Positions 52,447-61,244 of a stretch of 64,000 bases of DNA are shown here, one piece after another. How positions within the stretch are numbered: the first letter of the stretch is position 1; each line of letters opens with the position of its first letter. A model generated the notes under the pieces. That model did not search any database. It was not told where the DNA came from and saw only the letters and a list, made by a program, of their open reading frames with translations. This DNA is from Clostridium sp. DSM 17811 (GTDB lineage Bacteria > Bacillota > Clostridia > Clostridiales > Clostridiaceae): contig NZ_JAHLDU010000005.1 in assembly GCF_018861905.1 (NCBI RefSeq), positions 186,001 through 250,000 on the forward strand. The letters run 5' to 3'. Made by a program: the position numbers and the translations under genes.

Positions 52447-53676
52447 ATGAATATTTTAGAGAGCCTCAAAATGGCTATATCCAGTATTTTATCAAATAAA
52501 ATGAGATCTTTTCTCACAATGCTAGGAATTATAATAGGTATAAGCTCAGTAATTACTATTGTTGCGCTTGGTAATGGAGGAAAAAATTATATTGGAGATG
52601 AATTTACTAAAATGGGGTCAAATACAGTTACTCTAAATGTGGATTCATCGAAAGTAGAGCAAATAAGTGATTATTTTACACTTGAAGATGTAAAGCAAAT
52701 AAAAAATAGAGTAGGTACTGCTAAGTATATTTCTCCAACTGTTTCAAAAAAAGGAACAGCAAGAACTGATACAAAGACTAATACTGCAAATGTTACCGGA
52801 GTTAATACGGATTATTCATTAATAAGTAATGTAGAAATTGTATATGGAAGATTTTTAAATGAGAGAGAAGTTGAAGAAGGTAAGGCTGTTGCAGTAATTG
52901 ATCAAACTTCAGCAAAGGCACTATTTGGGACTGATGATGCTGTAGGCAAATCATTTAAATTAGGACCAGTAGCTTCTAGTAAAAGTGCAACTGTTGTTGG
53001 TGTTTCAAAAGCAAGTAGCATGTTCGGCGGTAGTAGTGGACCACGTAGCAGAAGTGGTGACAGTACACCAACACTTGTAACAGTGCCAATTACATTTCTT
53101 GAAACACTATTTCCATTAGATTTTAATATATCAACACTTACTATGACATCTACTTCACAAGAGAATTCTGTGCAAACTGGAAATGAAGCCTTGAAAATTC
53201 TTCAGGCTAAACATGATAACAAAACTTTAGACCTTTATAAGGCTACTAATTCGGCTAGTATGCTTGAGTCAATTAATCAAGTTTTAGGGATTTTCACAGC
53301 ATTCCTTAGTGCAGTAGCTGCGATATCTCTTTTGGTTGGAGGTATTGGAGTTATGAATATAATGCTCGTTTCTGTAACTGAGAGAACAAAAGAGATTGGT
53401 ATTAGAAAAGCAATTGGGGCTACCACTAATGCTATATTATTTCAATTTTTAACTGAATCCGTAATATTATCTCTTATAGGAGGGCTTATAGGTATGACAC
53501 TTGGTATAGTTGCAGCTAAAATAATAGGATCGTTTGCGGGCATTACCCCTAGTGTTTCCATCTTTGTTATATTAGAAACAATATTGTTTTCATCAGCAGT
53601 CGGAATATTTTTTGGAATTTATCCCGCAAGAAAAGCTGCAAAATTAAATCCTATAGATGCACTTCGATATGAATAG
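52447..53676 (+). CDS. MacB/YknZ-type ABC transporter permease
   Basis: 409 residues with TGGAGGG before ATG 52447. One membrane helix (about 20-42), a large outside MacB domain (about 45-275, with a serine- and glycine-rich loop FGGSSGPRSRSGDS), and three C-terminal FtsX helices with VGGIGVMNIMLVSVTERTKE, shown in part, and EIGIRKAIGA. The typical MacB layout with the ATPase as a separate protein. Third gene of the efflux operon. Confidence 0.92.
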   Translation: MNILESLKMAISSILSNKMRSFLTMLGIIIGISSVITIVALGNGGKNYIGDEFTKMGSNTVTLNVDSSKVEQISDYFTLEDVKQIKNRVGTAKYISPTVSKKGTARTDTKTNTANVTGVNTDYSLISNVEIVYGRFLNEREVEEGKAVAVIDQTSAKALFGTDDAVGKSFKLGPVASSKSATVVGVSKASSMFGGSSGPRSRSGDSTPTLVTVPITFLETLFPLDFNISTLTMTSTSQENSVQTGNEALKILQAKHDNKTLDLYKATNSASMLESINQVLGIFTAFLSAVAAISLLVGGIGVMNIMLVSVTERTKEIGIRKAIGATTNAILFQFLTESVILSLIGGLIGMTLGIVAAKIIGSFAGITPSVSIFVILETILFSSAVGIFFGIYPARKAAKLNPIDALRYE

Positions 53677-53750
53677 ATTTTAATTTAAGCAATAATTGGA
53701 AAATACATTATTATTGTTTTAGGACAAGAATTAGAGTTGGGTAAAATTTT

Positions 53751-53812
53751 AATAATAGGGAATATAAGTGGATTTAGTAAAGTAAATCTATGTATATTCC
53801 CTATTATTTATT
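53751..53812. terminator. Long bidirectional terminator between convergent operons
   Basis: 16-bp arms at 53751-53766 and 53793-53808, with an inner GGATTTA / TAAATC stem. AT-rich ends on both strands let it serve the efflux operon and the minus-strand MaoC gene. Confidence 0.75.
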
Positions 53813-53832
53813 CTATTTTTAGAAAATGATTG

Positions 53833-54249
53833 TTATTTAGGTGGCATAACAGTTGCAACACCTTTAAGAACAATAACACCATCTTGATTAGTACATGTTG
53901 TACTCAATTTCATAATATTTTTTTCTTCCTTTTTTTCTATAACTTCAACTTCAGCTTTTATAGTATCTCCAAATCTAACTGGTGCTGTAAATCTGAGTTC
54001 TTGACCTAGATAAATAGTGCCTGGTCCTGGCAATTTCATGCCGAGTACTGCAGACACAAAACCTGCTGTTAACATTCCATGTGCAATTCTGCCTTTGAAC
54101 ATTGTTGTTTCAGCTTCTCTTTGGTTTATATGAGCAGGATTTAAATCTCCAGTTATTCCGGCATAAAGATATACATCAGATTCACTTATAGTTTTTTCAA
54201 AAGAGTCTTTATCACCTATATTTAGTTCTTTCATTGTTAAACCTTTCAT
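53833..54249 (-). CDS. MaoC-type enoyl-CoA hydratase, copy 1
   Basis: 138 residues from ATG 54249, with AGGAGG seven bases before. Hot-dog fold with the R-hydratase motif AGITGDLNPAHINQREAE (active-site D and H) and GRIAHGMLTAGFVSAVLG. Like PhaJ/MaoC proteins it should interconvert an (R)-3-hydroxyacyl-CoA and a 2-enoyl-CoA. It differs from copy 2 (60794-61210) at only four positions that I count. It is last in the unit CoA-transferase, permease, hydratase. Confidence 0.88.
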   Translation of the reverse strand: MKGLTMKELNIGDKDSFEKTISESDVYLYAGITGDLNPAHINQREAETTMFKGRIAHGMLTAGFVSAVLGMKLPGPGTIYLGQELRFTAPVRFGDTIKAEVEVIEKKEEKNIMKLSTTCTNQDGVIVLKGVATVMPPK

Positions 54250-54276
54250 TAAAAATCCTCCTTTTATTTTGAGCTA

Positions 54277-55674
54277 TTATACAAAATGAATAATTGATTG
54301 TAATCCAATGAGAAGGAAACATGTTCCTGTCTTAAGAAGAGTTATAGCAAATATATCTTTATAAGCTTGTTTGTGTGTTAAACCTGCAATTCCAAGGAGT
54401 GTAATAACGGCTCCATTATGAGGCAGTGTATCCATTCCACCAGATGCCATTGCAGCAACTCTATGGAGCAACTGAGGGCTTATACCAGTACTTGATGCCC
54501 AAGCTAAGTAGTGCTTGCCAAATGTGTCCAGGGCAATACTCATTCCACCTGATGCGGAGCCTGTTACTCCAGATAAAACATTCACTGTAACTGCTTCTGA
54601 TAGTAGTGGACTACCATGAGGATTTATATTTGTTAAAGCATGGGCAATGGATTGAAAACCTGGTAGTGTTTTTATAACATTACCGAAACCTACTTCGGAC
54701 GCCGTATTTATAACGGCCAAAAGAGAACCGATAGCCCCAGCATTGATAGCTTTAGCTAAATTACCTTGCATACGTTTAGGATTGATAAGCATAGCAAGAA
54801 GAATTCCTACGATAAGTGAAATCATGAGTGCCCAGTTATTCATAGTTCCTACAACACCAGCTGATAACATATTGTAAGGTTTCTTAGTTACCCAAGATAT
54901 GATATCCCAATGTGGAAAAACTAATTTTTGTAGAATGAGGGTCACAACTAGTACTGAAACCAACGGTAATGCTGATAAAAATGCATTTGGCAAACTAGCA
55001 TCGTCAACTATAATAGGTTCATTAGTATGATTTTTACCATAGCCTTCTCCAGCTGCGTGTGCTTTACGCTTACGCCACTCCAAATAAAACATACCAGATG
55101 ACATAATGATGATTGCTCCAAGTATCCCCATTACAGGTGCAGCATAAAGATCTGTGTTAAAAAATTTCATTGGGATGGAGTTCTGAATTTGTGGTGTTCC
55201 AGGAAGTGAATCCATAGTAAATGTAAAGGCACCAAGTGCAATAGTTCCTGGGACAAGACGTTTTGGGATGTCTGCTTCTTTAAAAATAGATGCTGCAAAT
55301 GGATATACCGCGAATGCTACTACAAATAAACTTACACCACCATAGGTAAGGATAGCTGCTGATAAAACTACAGAGAGGATTGCTCTTTCTTTTCCTAATT
55401 TTTCTACTATAGCTTTTGCAATTGCTTTTGCGGCTCCAGACTGTTCCATAGTTTTTCCAAATATTGCACCCAATAGAAAGAAGGGAAAATAAATTGTTAT
55501 ATATTTACCAAGATTGGGTAAGAATATTTCTGTATAAGTGGGCAAAATAGCCATTCCAGAAAATAAAGCGGCTAGTAGTGCAAAAATAGGGGCAAAAACA
55601 ATGACTGAGAAACCCTTATAGGCCATAAACATTAATAGGCATAAACTTAATAATATACCGAAAACTCCTAACAT
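54277..55674 (-). CDS. GntP-family permease, copy 1
   Basis: 465 residues with AGGAGG before the start. Twelve or so membrane helices; the block TMDSLPGTPQIQNSIPM and the late GSASGGMSIALDTFG / ASGGMDTLPHNGAVITLLG segments are typical of the GntP gluconate/hydroxy-acid permeases. Its place between a CoA-transferase and an enoyl-CoA hydratase suggests uptake of a short hydroxy- or keto-acid rather than gluconate. About 95 percent like copy 2; most changes cluster in one cytoplasmic loop (around KRKAHAAGEGYGKNH). Confidence 0.88.
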   Translation of the reverse strand: MLGVFGILLSLCLLMFMAYKGFSVIVFAPIFALLAALFSGMAILPTYTEIFLPNLGKYITIYFPFFLLGAIFGKTMEQSGAAKAIAKAIVEKLGKERAILSVVLSAAILTYGGVSLFVVAFAVYPFAASIFKEADIPKRLVPGTIALGAFTFTMDSLPGTPQIQNSIPMKFFNTDLYAAPVMGILGAIIIMSSGMFYLEWRKRKAHAAGEGYGKNHTNEPIIVDDASLPNAFLSALPLVSVLVVTLILQKLVFPHWDIISWVTKKPYNMLSAGVVGTMNNWALMISLIVGILLAMLINPKRMQGNLAKAINAGAIGSLLAVINTASEVGFGNVIKTLPGFQSIAHALTNINPHGSPLLSEAVTVNVLSGVTGSASGGMSIALDTFGKHYLAWASSTGISPQLLHRVAAMASGGMDTLPHNGAVITLLGIAGLTHKQAYKDIFAITLLKTGTCFLLIGLQSIIHFV

Positions 55675-55711
55675 TAAAAAAACCTCCTAATTATATTTTG
55701 TTTTAAATTAT

Positions 55712-57271
55712 TTACTTAGTTTTAGCTAATTTGATGCCTACAATACCTTCAATAAATAATTTCTTATCCATCAACTTTAAATCTTTAGATATAATAGGAG
55801 TAAAATCCATTTTATCTAAAATGTCATTTTGCATATCGATACCAGGAGCGATTTCTTCTAAAGTAACACCTTCTTTAGTTAATTTAAAAACTACTCTTTC
55901 AGTAATGTATAAAACTGGCTGGGATACATCTAAAGCATACTCAGCACTAAAGGTAATTTGTTCAACGGTTTTAATGAATTTATTAGTTTTACCTTCTTGA
56001 ATTATATTTAATTTACCATCATGAATTTCAATTTTTAAACTGCCTGCTGTAAAAGTTCCACAAAAGACAACTTTTTTAGAATTTTGCGTTATATTTATAA
56101 AACCGCCACAACCTGCAATTTTAGGGCCAAATTTACTTACATTAATATTTCCTTTCTCGTCGCATTGAGCAAGACCCAGGAAGGCTATATCAAGACCCCC
56201 ACCGTCATAGAAATCGAATTGGTTACTTTGATCAAGTATGCTTTCAGGATTTATTGAAGCCCCAAAACTTAATCCACCAGCAGGGATTCCGCCTATTGGA
56301 CCTGATTCTAAAGTAACTTTAAGATCATTTGCTATTCCTTCTTCATTTGCAACCATTGATATGCCCTCAGGAACTCCTATTCCTAGATTAGTAATAGCAT
56401 TAGGAATAAGCTCCATTGCAGCCCTTCTTGATATTATTTTACGTTCATCGAGTTTTAAACCAGAAATATCACTAAGCGCCATTTTTATTTCTCCATTATA
56501 AGAGGGGTTATATTGCTCTGCGTAGGTTTGCATATGATTTTCCGGTTTTGAAATAACAATAGCATCCACAAGTATTCCTGGGATTTTAACTTTTCGTGGG
56601 TCAAGGGTGCCATTTGCTACAATTTTCTCAACTTGAAGTATTACAATTCCGGAAGAGTTTTTGGCCGCTTGAGCCATAGATAAACCATCAAGTGTTACAG
56701 CTTCTTTTTCCATAGTCGCATTTCCATTCTCATCAGCATAAGAAGCACGAATAAGTGTTACATTTATTGGGAATGATTTATAAAATAAATATTCTTTATT
56801 ATCAATCTCTATAACTTTTACTATGTCTTCTTTAGTAACAGAGTTTAATTTACCACCATCAATTCTAGGGTCTACAAAAGTTTTTAGTCCAACATGAGTT
56901 ATTGTTCCTGGTTTACCCGCTGCGATATCTCGATATAGGTGAGATATTACTCCTTGGGGAAGATTGTAAGCCTGGATTTTATTCTCTATAGCTAATTTTA
57001 CAAGTTTAGGTGCAAGTCCCCAGTGTCCACCTATTACCTTTGAAACTAAACCCTCGTGGCCAAGATGATTCAGACCTTTGTCTTTTGAATCTCCCTGACC
57101 CGCAGCATAAACTAAAGTTAAATTATTTGGAATACCTTTTTCAAGGAAACACTCACTAATTTTTATAGTTAATTCTTCAGGGTGTCCGCAACCGATAAAA
57201 CCTCCCACTGCGATGGTATCTCCGTTTTTAATTAAAGAAATTGCGTCAGTGCTAGACATAACTTTTTTCAT
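55712..57271 (-). CDS. Acyl-CoA:acetate/3-ketoacid CoA-transferase, copy 1
   Basis: 519 residues from ATG 57271 behind AAAGGAGG; an upstream in-frame start at 57304 is rejected. A fused alpha-beta family I transferase: early GDTIAVGGFIGCGHPEEL, middle YNLPQGVISHLYRD, and the active-site glutamate in LESGPIGGIPAGG followed by DFYDGGGLDIAFLG. It moves CoA from one short acyl-CoA to another acid, forming a covalent glutamyl-CoA step. First gene of a unit with GntP-1 and MaoC-1. Its upstream sigma-54 elements have decayed, unlike those of copies 2 and 3. Confidence 0.9.
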   Translation of the reverse strand: MKKVMSSTDAISLIKNGDTIAVGGFIGCGHPEELTIKISECFLEKGIPNNLTLVYAAGQGDSKDKGLNHLGHEGLVSKVIGGHWGLAPKLVKLAIENKIQAYNLPQGVISHLYRDIAAGKPGTITHVGLKTFVDPRIDGGKLNSVTKEDIVKVIEIDNKEYLFYKSFPINVTLIRASYADENGNATMEKEAVTLDGLSMAQAAKNSSGIVILQVEKIVANGTLDPRKVKIPGILVDAIVISKPENHMQTYAEQYNPSYNGEIKMALSDISGLKLDERKIISRRAAMELIPNAITNLGIGVPEGISMVANEEGIANDLKVTLESGPIGGIPAGGLSFGASINPESILDQSNQFDFYDGGGLDIAFLGLAQCDEKGNINVSKFGPKIAGCGGFINITQNSKKVVFCGTFTAGSLKIEIHDGKLNIIQEGKTNKFIKTVEQITFSAEYALDVSQPVLYITERVVFKLTKEGVTLEEIAPGIDMQNDILDKMDFTPIISKDLKLMDKKLFIEGIVGIKLAKTK

Positions 57272-57324
57272 TTTAAGACCTCCTTTTATAGTATTATTAG
57301 TCAAACTTCTTTTAATTATAAGAA

Positions 57325-57340
57325 GGAAATATTATTACCA
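57325..57340 (-). promoter_or_regulatory. Decayed sigma-54 promoter before CoA-transferase copy 1
   Basis: Aligned by position with the copy 2 promoter, it matches at about 13 of 18 bases, but the -24 GG has become GT and the -12 GC has become CC. It lies 54-69 bases before the start, as in the other copies. Confidence 0.45.
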
Positions 57341-57396
57341 TGAAAAGAAATTAAAAACAATTTTAAAAAAATCAGGGGATGATAACGAAAAAATAG

Positions 57397-57425
57397 ACGG
57401 TATTCTTAAGATTTAAGAATACCGT
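57397..57425 (-). terminator. Terminator after GntP copy 2
   Basis: Perfect 13-bp arms ACGGTATTCTTAA / TTAAGAATACCGT; on the minus strand CTATTTTTT follows. The arm sequence recurs in the hairpin at 62998-63041. Confidence 0.85.
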
Positions 57426-57453
57426 TCATTAAAAACATACTTGTATTTAATTA

Positions 57454-58851
57454 TTAAACAAAATGTAAAATTGATTGTAATCCAATTAGAAAGAAACATG
57501 TTCCTGTCTTAAGGAGAGTAATAGCAAATATATCTTTATATGCTTGTTTATGTGTTAAACCAGAAATTCCTAGGAGTGTAATAACTGCTCCATTATGAGG
57601 TAATGTATCCATTCCTCCAGATGCCATAGCAGCAACTCGATGGAGTAATTCAGGGCTTATACCAGTATTTGATGCCCATTGTAAGTAGTGTTTACCAAAA
57701 GTATCAAGGGCTATACTCATACCACCGGAAGCAGAGCCAGTTACTCCAGATAGAACATTTACTGTAACTGCTTCAGATAGTAATGGACTACCATGAGGAT
57801 TTATATTTGTTAAAGCATGAGCTATAGATTGAAAACCTGGTAGTGTTTTTATAACATTACCAAAACCTACTTCAGATGCCGTATTTATAACTGCTAAAAG
57901 AGAACCAATAGCACCAGCATTGATAGCCTTAGCTAAATTACCTTGCATACGTTTAGGATTAATAAGCATTGCAAGAAGAATTCCTACGATAAGTGAAATC
58001 ATGAGTGCCCAGTTATTCATTGTTCCTACGACACCAGCTGATAACATATTGTAAGGTTTTTTAGTTACCCAAGATATGATATCCCAATGTGGGAAAACTA
58101 ATTTTTGCAAAATAAGAGTTACAACTAGCACAGAAACTAATGGTAATGCTGATAAAAATGCATTTGGCAAACTATCATCTTCAACCATAACAGGTTCATT
58201 AGTATGGTTATCGCCATAGCCTTCTCCAGCGGCCTCAGCCTTACGTTTACGCCATTCTAAATAGGTAATACCACATGTCATAATAATAATTGCTCCGAGT
58301 ATTCCCATAACAGGTGCTGCATAAAGATCTGTATTAAAGAACTTCATTGGAATGGAGTTCTGAATCTGTGGTGTTCCTGGAAGCGAATCCATAGTAAATG
58401 TAAACGCACCAAGTGCAATTGTACCTGGAACAAGTCGTTTTGGAATGTCTGCTTCTTTAAAAATAGATGCTGCAAATGGATACACTGCAAATGCTACAAC
58501 GAAAAGGCTTACACCGCCATAAGTAAGTATAGCTGCTGATAAAACTACTGAGAGTATTGCTCTCTTTTTCCCTAATTTTTCTACTATAGTTTTGGCAATG
58601 GATTTCGCCGCACCCGATTGTTCCATTGTTTTTCCAAATATTGCTCCCAATAGAAAGAACGGAAAATAAATTGTTACATACTTACCGAGATTAGGAAGGA
58701 ATATTTCTGTGTATGTGGGCAAAATAGCCATCCCAGAAAATAAAGCTGCTAGTAGTGCAAAAATAGGGGCAAAGACAATGACAGAGAAACCCTTATATGC
58801 CATAAACATTAATAAACATAAACTTAATATGATACCGAAAACTCCTAACAT
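57454..58851 (-). CDS. GntP-family permease, copy 2
   Basis: 465 residues with ATGGAGG before the start. Same length and helix pattern as copy 1. Differences are mostly conservative, apart from a cluster at TCGITYLEWRKRKAEAAGEG and changes near the C terminus. It follows CoA-transferase copy 2 by about 105 bases and ends before a strong terminator, so it forms a two-gene unit with that enzyme. No MaoC gene follows this copy. Confidence 0.88.
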   Translation of the reverse strand: MLGVFGIILSLCLLMFMAYKGFSVIVFAPIFALLAALFSGMAILPTYTEIFLPNLGKYVTIYFPFFLLGAIFGKTMEQSGAAKSIAKTIVEKLGKKRAILSVVLSAAILTYGGVSLFVVAFAVYPFAASIFKEADIPKRLVPGTIALGAFTFTMDSLPGTPQIQNSIPMKFFNTDLYAAPVMGILGAIIIMTCGITYLEWRKRKAEAAGEGYGDNHTNEPVMVEDDSLPNAFLSALPLVSVLVVTLILQKLVFPHWDIISWVTKKPYNMLSAGVVGTMNNWALMISLIVGILLAMLINPKRMQGNLAKAINAGAIGSLLAVINTASEVGFGNVIKTLPGFQSIAHALTNINPHGSPLLSEAVTVNVLSGVTGSASGGMSIALDTFGKHYLQWASNTGISPELLHRVAAMASGGMDTLPHNGAVITLLGISGLTHKQAYKDIFAITLLKTGTCFFLIGLQSILHFV

Positions 58852-58957
58852 TTATAAAACCTCCATTAATTAAAATTTTATTCTCTTTTTTTAACCGTTT
58901 ATTTTTTATTTTTTAACAAAAATTATACCAATATTATTATTCCAAAGACTGTATTTA

Positions 58958-60511
58958 TTAATTGGCCAATTTAAGACCTATAATACCTTCACTAAATATC
59001 CTTAAATCCATTAGTTTTAGGTTTTTAGATATAATTGGAGTGAAATTCATTTTATCTAGAATATCATTTTGCAGATCAATACCAGGAGCGATTTCCTCTA
59101 AAGTAACGCCTTCCTTAGTTAATCTGAAAACTGCTCTTTCAGTAATGTATAAGACTGGTTGAGAGATATCTACAGCGTATTCTCCACTAAAAGTGATTTG
59201 TTCAACATTTTTAACAAATTTGTTAGATCTACCTTCTTGAATTATATTTAGTTTTCCATCACGAATTTCAAGTTTTAAGCCACCTGCTGTAAAAGTCCCA
59301 CAGAAAACAACTTTTTTAGAATTTTGAGTTATATTAATAAAACCACCACAACCTGCGATTTTAGGACCAAATTTACTTACATTAATGTTCCCGGTTTCGT
59401 CGCATTGAGCAAGACCTAAGAATGCTATATCAAGACCTCCACCATCATAGAAATCAAATTGGTTACTTTGATCTAGTATGCTTTCAGGATTTATTGAAGC
59501 TCCAAAACTTAATCCACCTGCTGGGATTCCACCTATTGGGCCTGACTCCAAAGTAACTTTAAGACCACTCCCAATTCCTTCTTCGTTTGCTACCATTGAT
59601 ATTCCTTCAGGTACACCTATTCCAAGATTAGTAATAGCGTTAGGAATAAGTTCCATTGCAGCTCTTCTTGATATTATTTTTCGTTCATCTAGTTTAAGTC
59701 CGGGAATATTAGTAAGTGCCATTTTTATTTCACCGTTATAAGATGGATTATATTGCTCCGCATAGGTTTGCATATGATTTTCAGGTTTTGAAATCACAAT
59801 AGCATCCACAAGTATTCCTGGGATTTTAACTTTTCTTGGATCAAGGGTGCCGTTTGCTACAATTTTTTCAACTTGAAGTATTACAATCCCACCAGAATTT
59901 TTAGCCGCTTGAGCCATAGATAGACCATCAAGTGTTACAGCTTCTTTCTCCATAGTGGCATTCCCAAACTCATCAGCATAAGAAGCCCTAAGAAGTGTCA
60001 CATTTATAGGAAAAGCTTTATAAAACAAATATTCCTTATTATCAATTTCAATAACCTTAACTATGTCTTCTTTCGTGATATCGTTTAACTTGCCACCATC
60101 AATTCTAGGGTCTACAAACGTTTTTAAGCCAACATGAGTTATAGTTCCGGGTTTACCTGCTGCAATATCTCGATATAGGTGAGATATTACCCCTTGAGGA
60201 AGATTATAAGCCTGAATTTTATTTTCAATAGCTAGTTTTACAAGTTTGGGAGCAAGGCCCCAGTGACCACCTATTACCTTTGAAACTAGACCTTCAACGC
60301 CAAGACGATTTAAACCCTTATCTTTTGAGTCTCCTTGCCCAGCGGCATATACCAAAGTTAAGTTATTAGGAAATCCTTTTTCAAGAAAAGACTCATTGAT
60401 TTTTATTGTTAATTCTTCAGGGTGGCCGCAACCGATAAAGCCTCCAACCGCAACAGTATCTCCATTTTTGATTAAAGCAATCGCGTCATAACTAGACATA
60501 ATTTTATTCAT
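58958..60511 (-). CDS. Acyl-CoA:acetate/3-ketoacid CoA-transferase, copy 2
   Basis: 517 residues, with AAGGGGG before the start. Same architecture as copy 1; active-site glutamate E322 in VTLESGPIGGIP. Its promoter region has a near-perfect sigma-54 -24/-12 element and two enhancer-like inverted repeats. Expression should depend on the enhancer-binding regulator at 63052. Confidence 0.9.
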   Translation of the reverse strand: MNKIMSSYDAIALIKNGDTVAVGGFIGCGHPEELTIKINESFLEKGFPNNLTLVYAAGQGDSKDKGLNRLGVEGLVSKVIGGHWGLAPKLVKLAIENKIQAYNLPQGVISHLYRDIAAGKPGTITHVGLKTFVDPRIDGGKLNDITKEDIVKVIEIDNKEYLFYKAFPINVTLLRASYADEFGNATMEKEAVTLDGLSMAQAAKNSGGIVILQVEKIVANGTLDPRKVKIPGILVDAIVISKPENHMQTYAEQYNPSYNGEIKMALTNIPGLKLDERKIISRRAAMELIPNAITNLGIGVPEGISMVANEEGIGSGLKVTLESGPIGGIPAGGLSFGASINPESILDQSNQFDFYDGGGLDIAFLGLAQCDETGNINVSKFGPKIAGCGGFINITQNSKKVVFCGTFTAGGLKLEIRDGKLNIIQEGRSNKFVKNVEQITFSGEYAVDISQPVLYITERAVFRLTKEGVTLEEIAPGIDLQNDILDKMNFTPIISKNLKLMDLRIFSEGIIGLKLAN

Positions 60512-60562
60512 TTTTTAACCCCCTTCATTAAATTGTTTGTAAAGCTTTTCATAATTATAAAT

Positions 60563-60578
60563 AGCAAATATCATGCCA
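60563..60578 (-). promoter_or_regulatory. Sigma-54 promoter before CoA-transferase copy 2
   Basis: Minus strand TGGCATGATATTTGCT: GG and GC are 12 positions apart, as in the -24/-12 consensus TGGCAC-N5-TTGCW. It lies 52-67 bases before the start. Confidence 0.8.
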
Positions 60579-60668
60579 ATAAATAAACAATAAAAAACAA
60601 ATTTTATGTGGCTTTTCAATGACTTTTAAGTGTTTTTAGTAAGAATCTGTTTATTAAGATTAGTAGTG

Positions 60669-60686
60669 TGTTCATAGAAACGAACA
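60669..60686. promoter_or_regulatory. Enhancer-like site A for CoA-transferase copy 2
   Basis: TGTTC-N8-GAACA, centre 60677.5, about 100 bp upstream of the -24 element. Candidate binding site of the sigma-54 activator. Confidence 0.6.
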
Positions 60687-60710
60687 TGATTTATGTAAAC
60701 ATTATCATGG

Positions 60711-60728
60711 TGTTCTTAAAATGGAACA
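60711..60728. promoter_or_regulatory. Enhancer-like site B for CoA-transferase copy 2
   Basis: TGTTC-N8-GAACA, centre 60719.5, exactly 42 bp (four helical turns) from site A. Its end overlaps the hairpin at 60724-60756. Confidence 0.6.
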
Positions 60729-60756
60729 GTATTTTTAAAATATAAAAATACCGTTC
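60724..60756 (-). terminator. Terminator after MaoC copy 2
   Basis: GAACAGTATTTTTA at 60724-60737 pairs with TAAAAATACCGTTC at 60743-60756 with one mismatch; ATTTT follows on the minus strand. Confidence 0.7.
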
Positions 60757-60793
60757 TATAAAATAAACACTTATTTTATAAAAGGGGCAGGTT

Positions 60794-61210
60794 TTATTTA
60801 GGTGGCATAACAGTTGCAATACCTTTAAGAACAACAACTCCATCTTGATTAGTACATATTGTACTTAATTTCATAATGTTTTTTTCTTCCTTTTTTTCTA
60901 TAACTTCAACTTCGGCTTTTATAGTATCCCCAAATTTAACTGGCGCTGTAAATCTGAGTTCTTGACCTAGATAAATAGTGCCTGGTCCAGGTAATTTCAT
61001 GCCAAGTACAGCGGATACGAAACCTGCTGTTAACATGCCGTGAGCGATTCTACCTTTGAACATTGTTGTTTCAGCTTCTCTTTGATTTATGTGAGCCGGA
61101 TTTAAGTCACCAGTTATTCCAGCATAAAGATATACATCAGATTCGCTTATAGTTTTTTCAAAAGAATCTTTATCACCAATATTTAGTTCCTTCATTGTTA
61201 AACCTTTCAT
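60794..61210 (-). CDS. MaoC-type enoyl-CoA hydratase, copy 2
   Basis: 138 residues from ATG 61210 with AGGAGG upstream. Nearly identical to copy 1: I count only R/K, T/I, I/V and V/I changes, all in the last third. Active-site block AGITGDLNPAHINQ is intact. It follows CoA-transferase copy 3 by about 35 bases, so the two are co-transcribed; this unit has no permease gene. Confidence 0.88.
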   Translation of the reverse strand: MKGLTMKELNIGDKDSFEKTISESDVYLYAGITGDLNPAHINQREAETTMFKGRIAHGMLTAGFVSAVLGMKLPGPGTIYLGQELRFTAPVKFGDTIKAEVEVIEKKEEKNIMKLSTICTNQDGVVVLKGIATVMPPK

Positions 61211-61244
61211 TATTAATTCCTCCTTGTTATTTTATTTTGAATTA

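Noticed and set aside
57213-57416. Plus-strand frame between two minus-strand operon units
   Set aside because: It runs through the transferase start, the decayed promoter and the terminator, and its product is lysine-rich low-complexity sequence.
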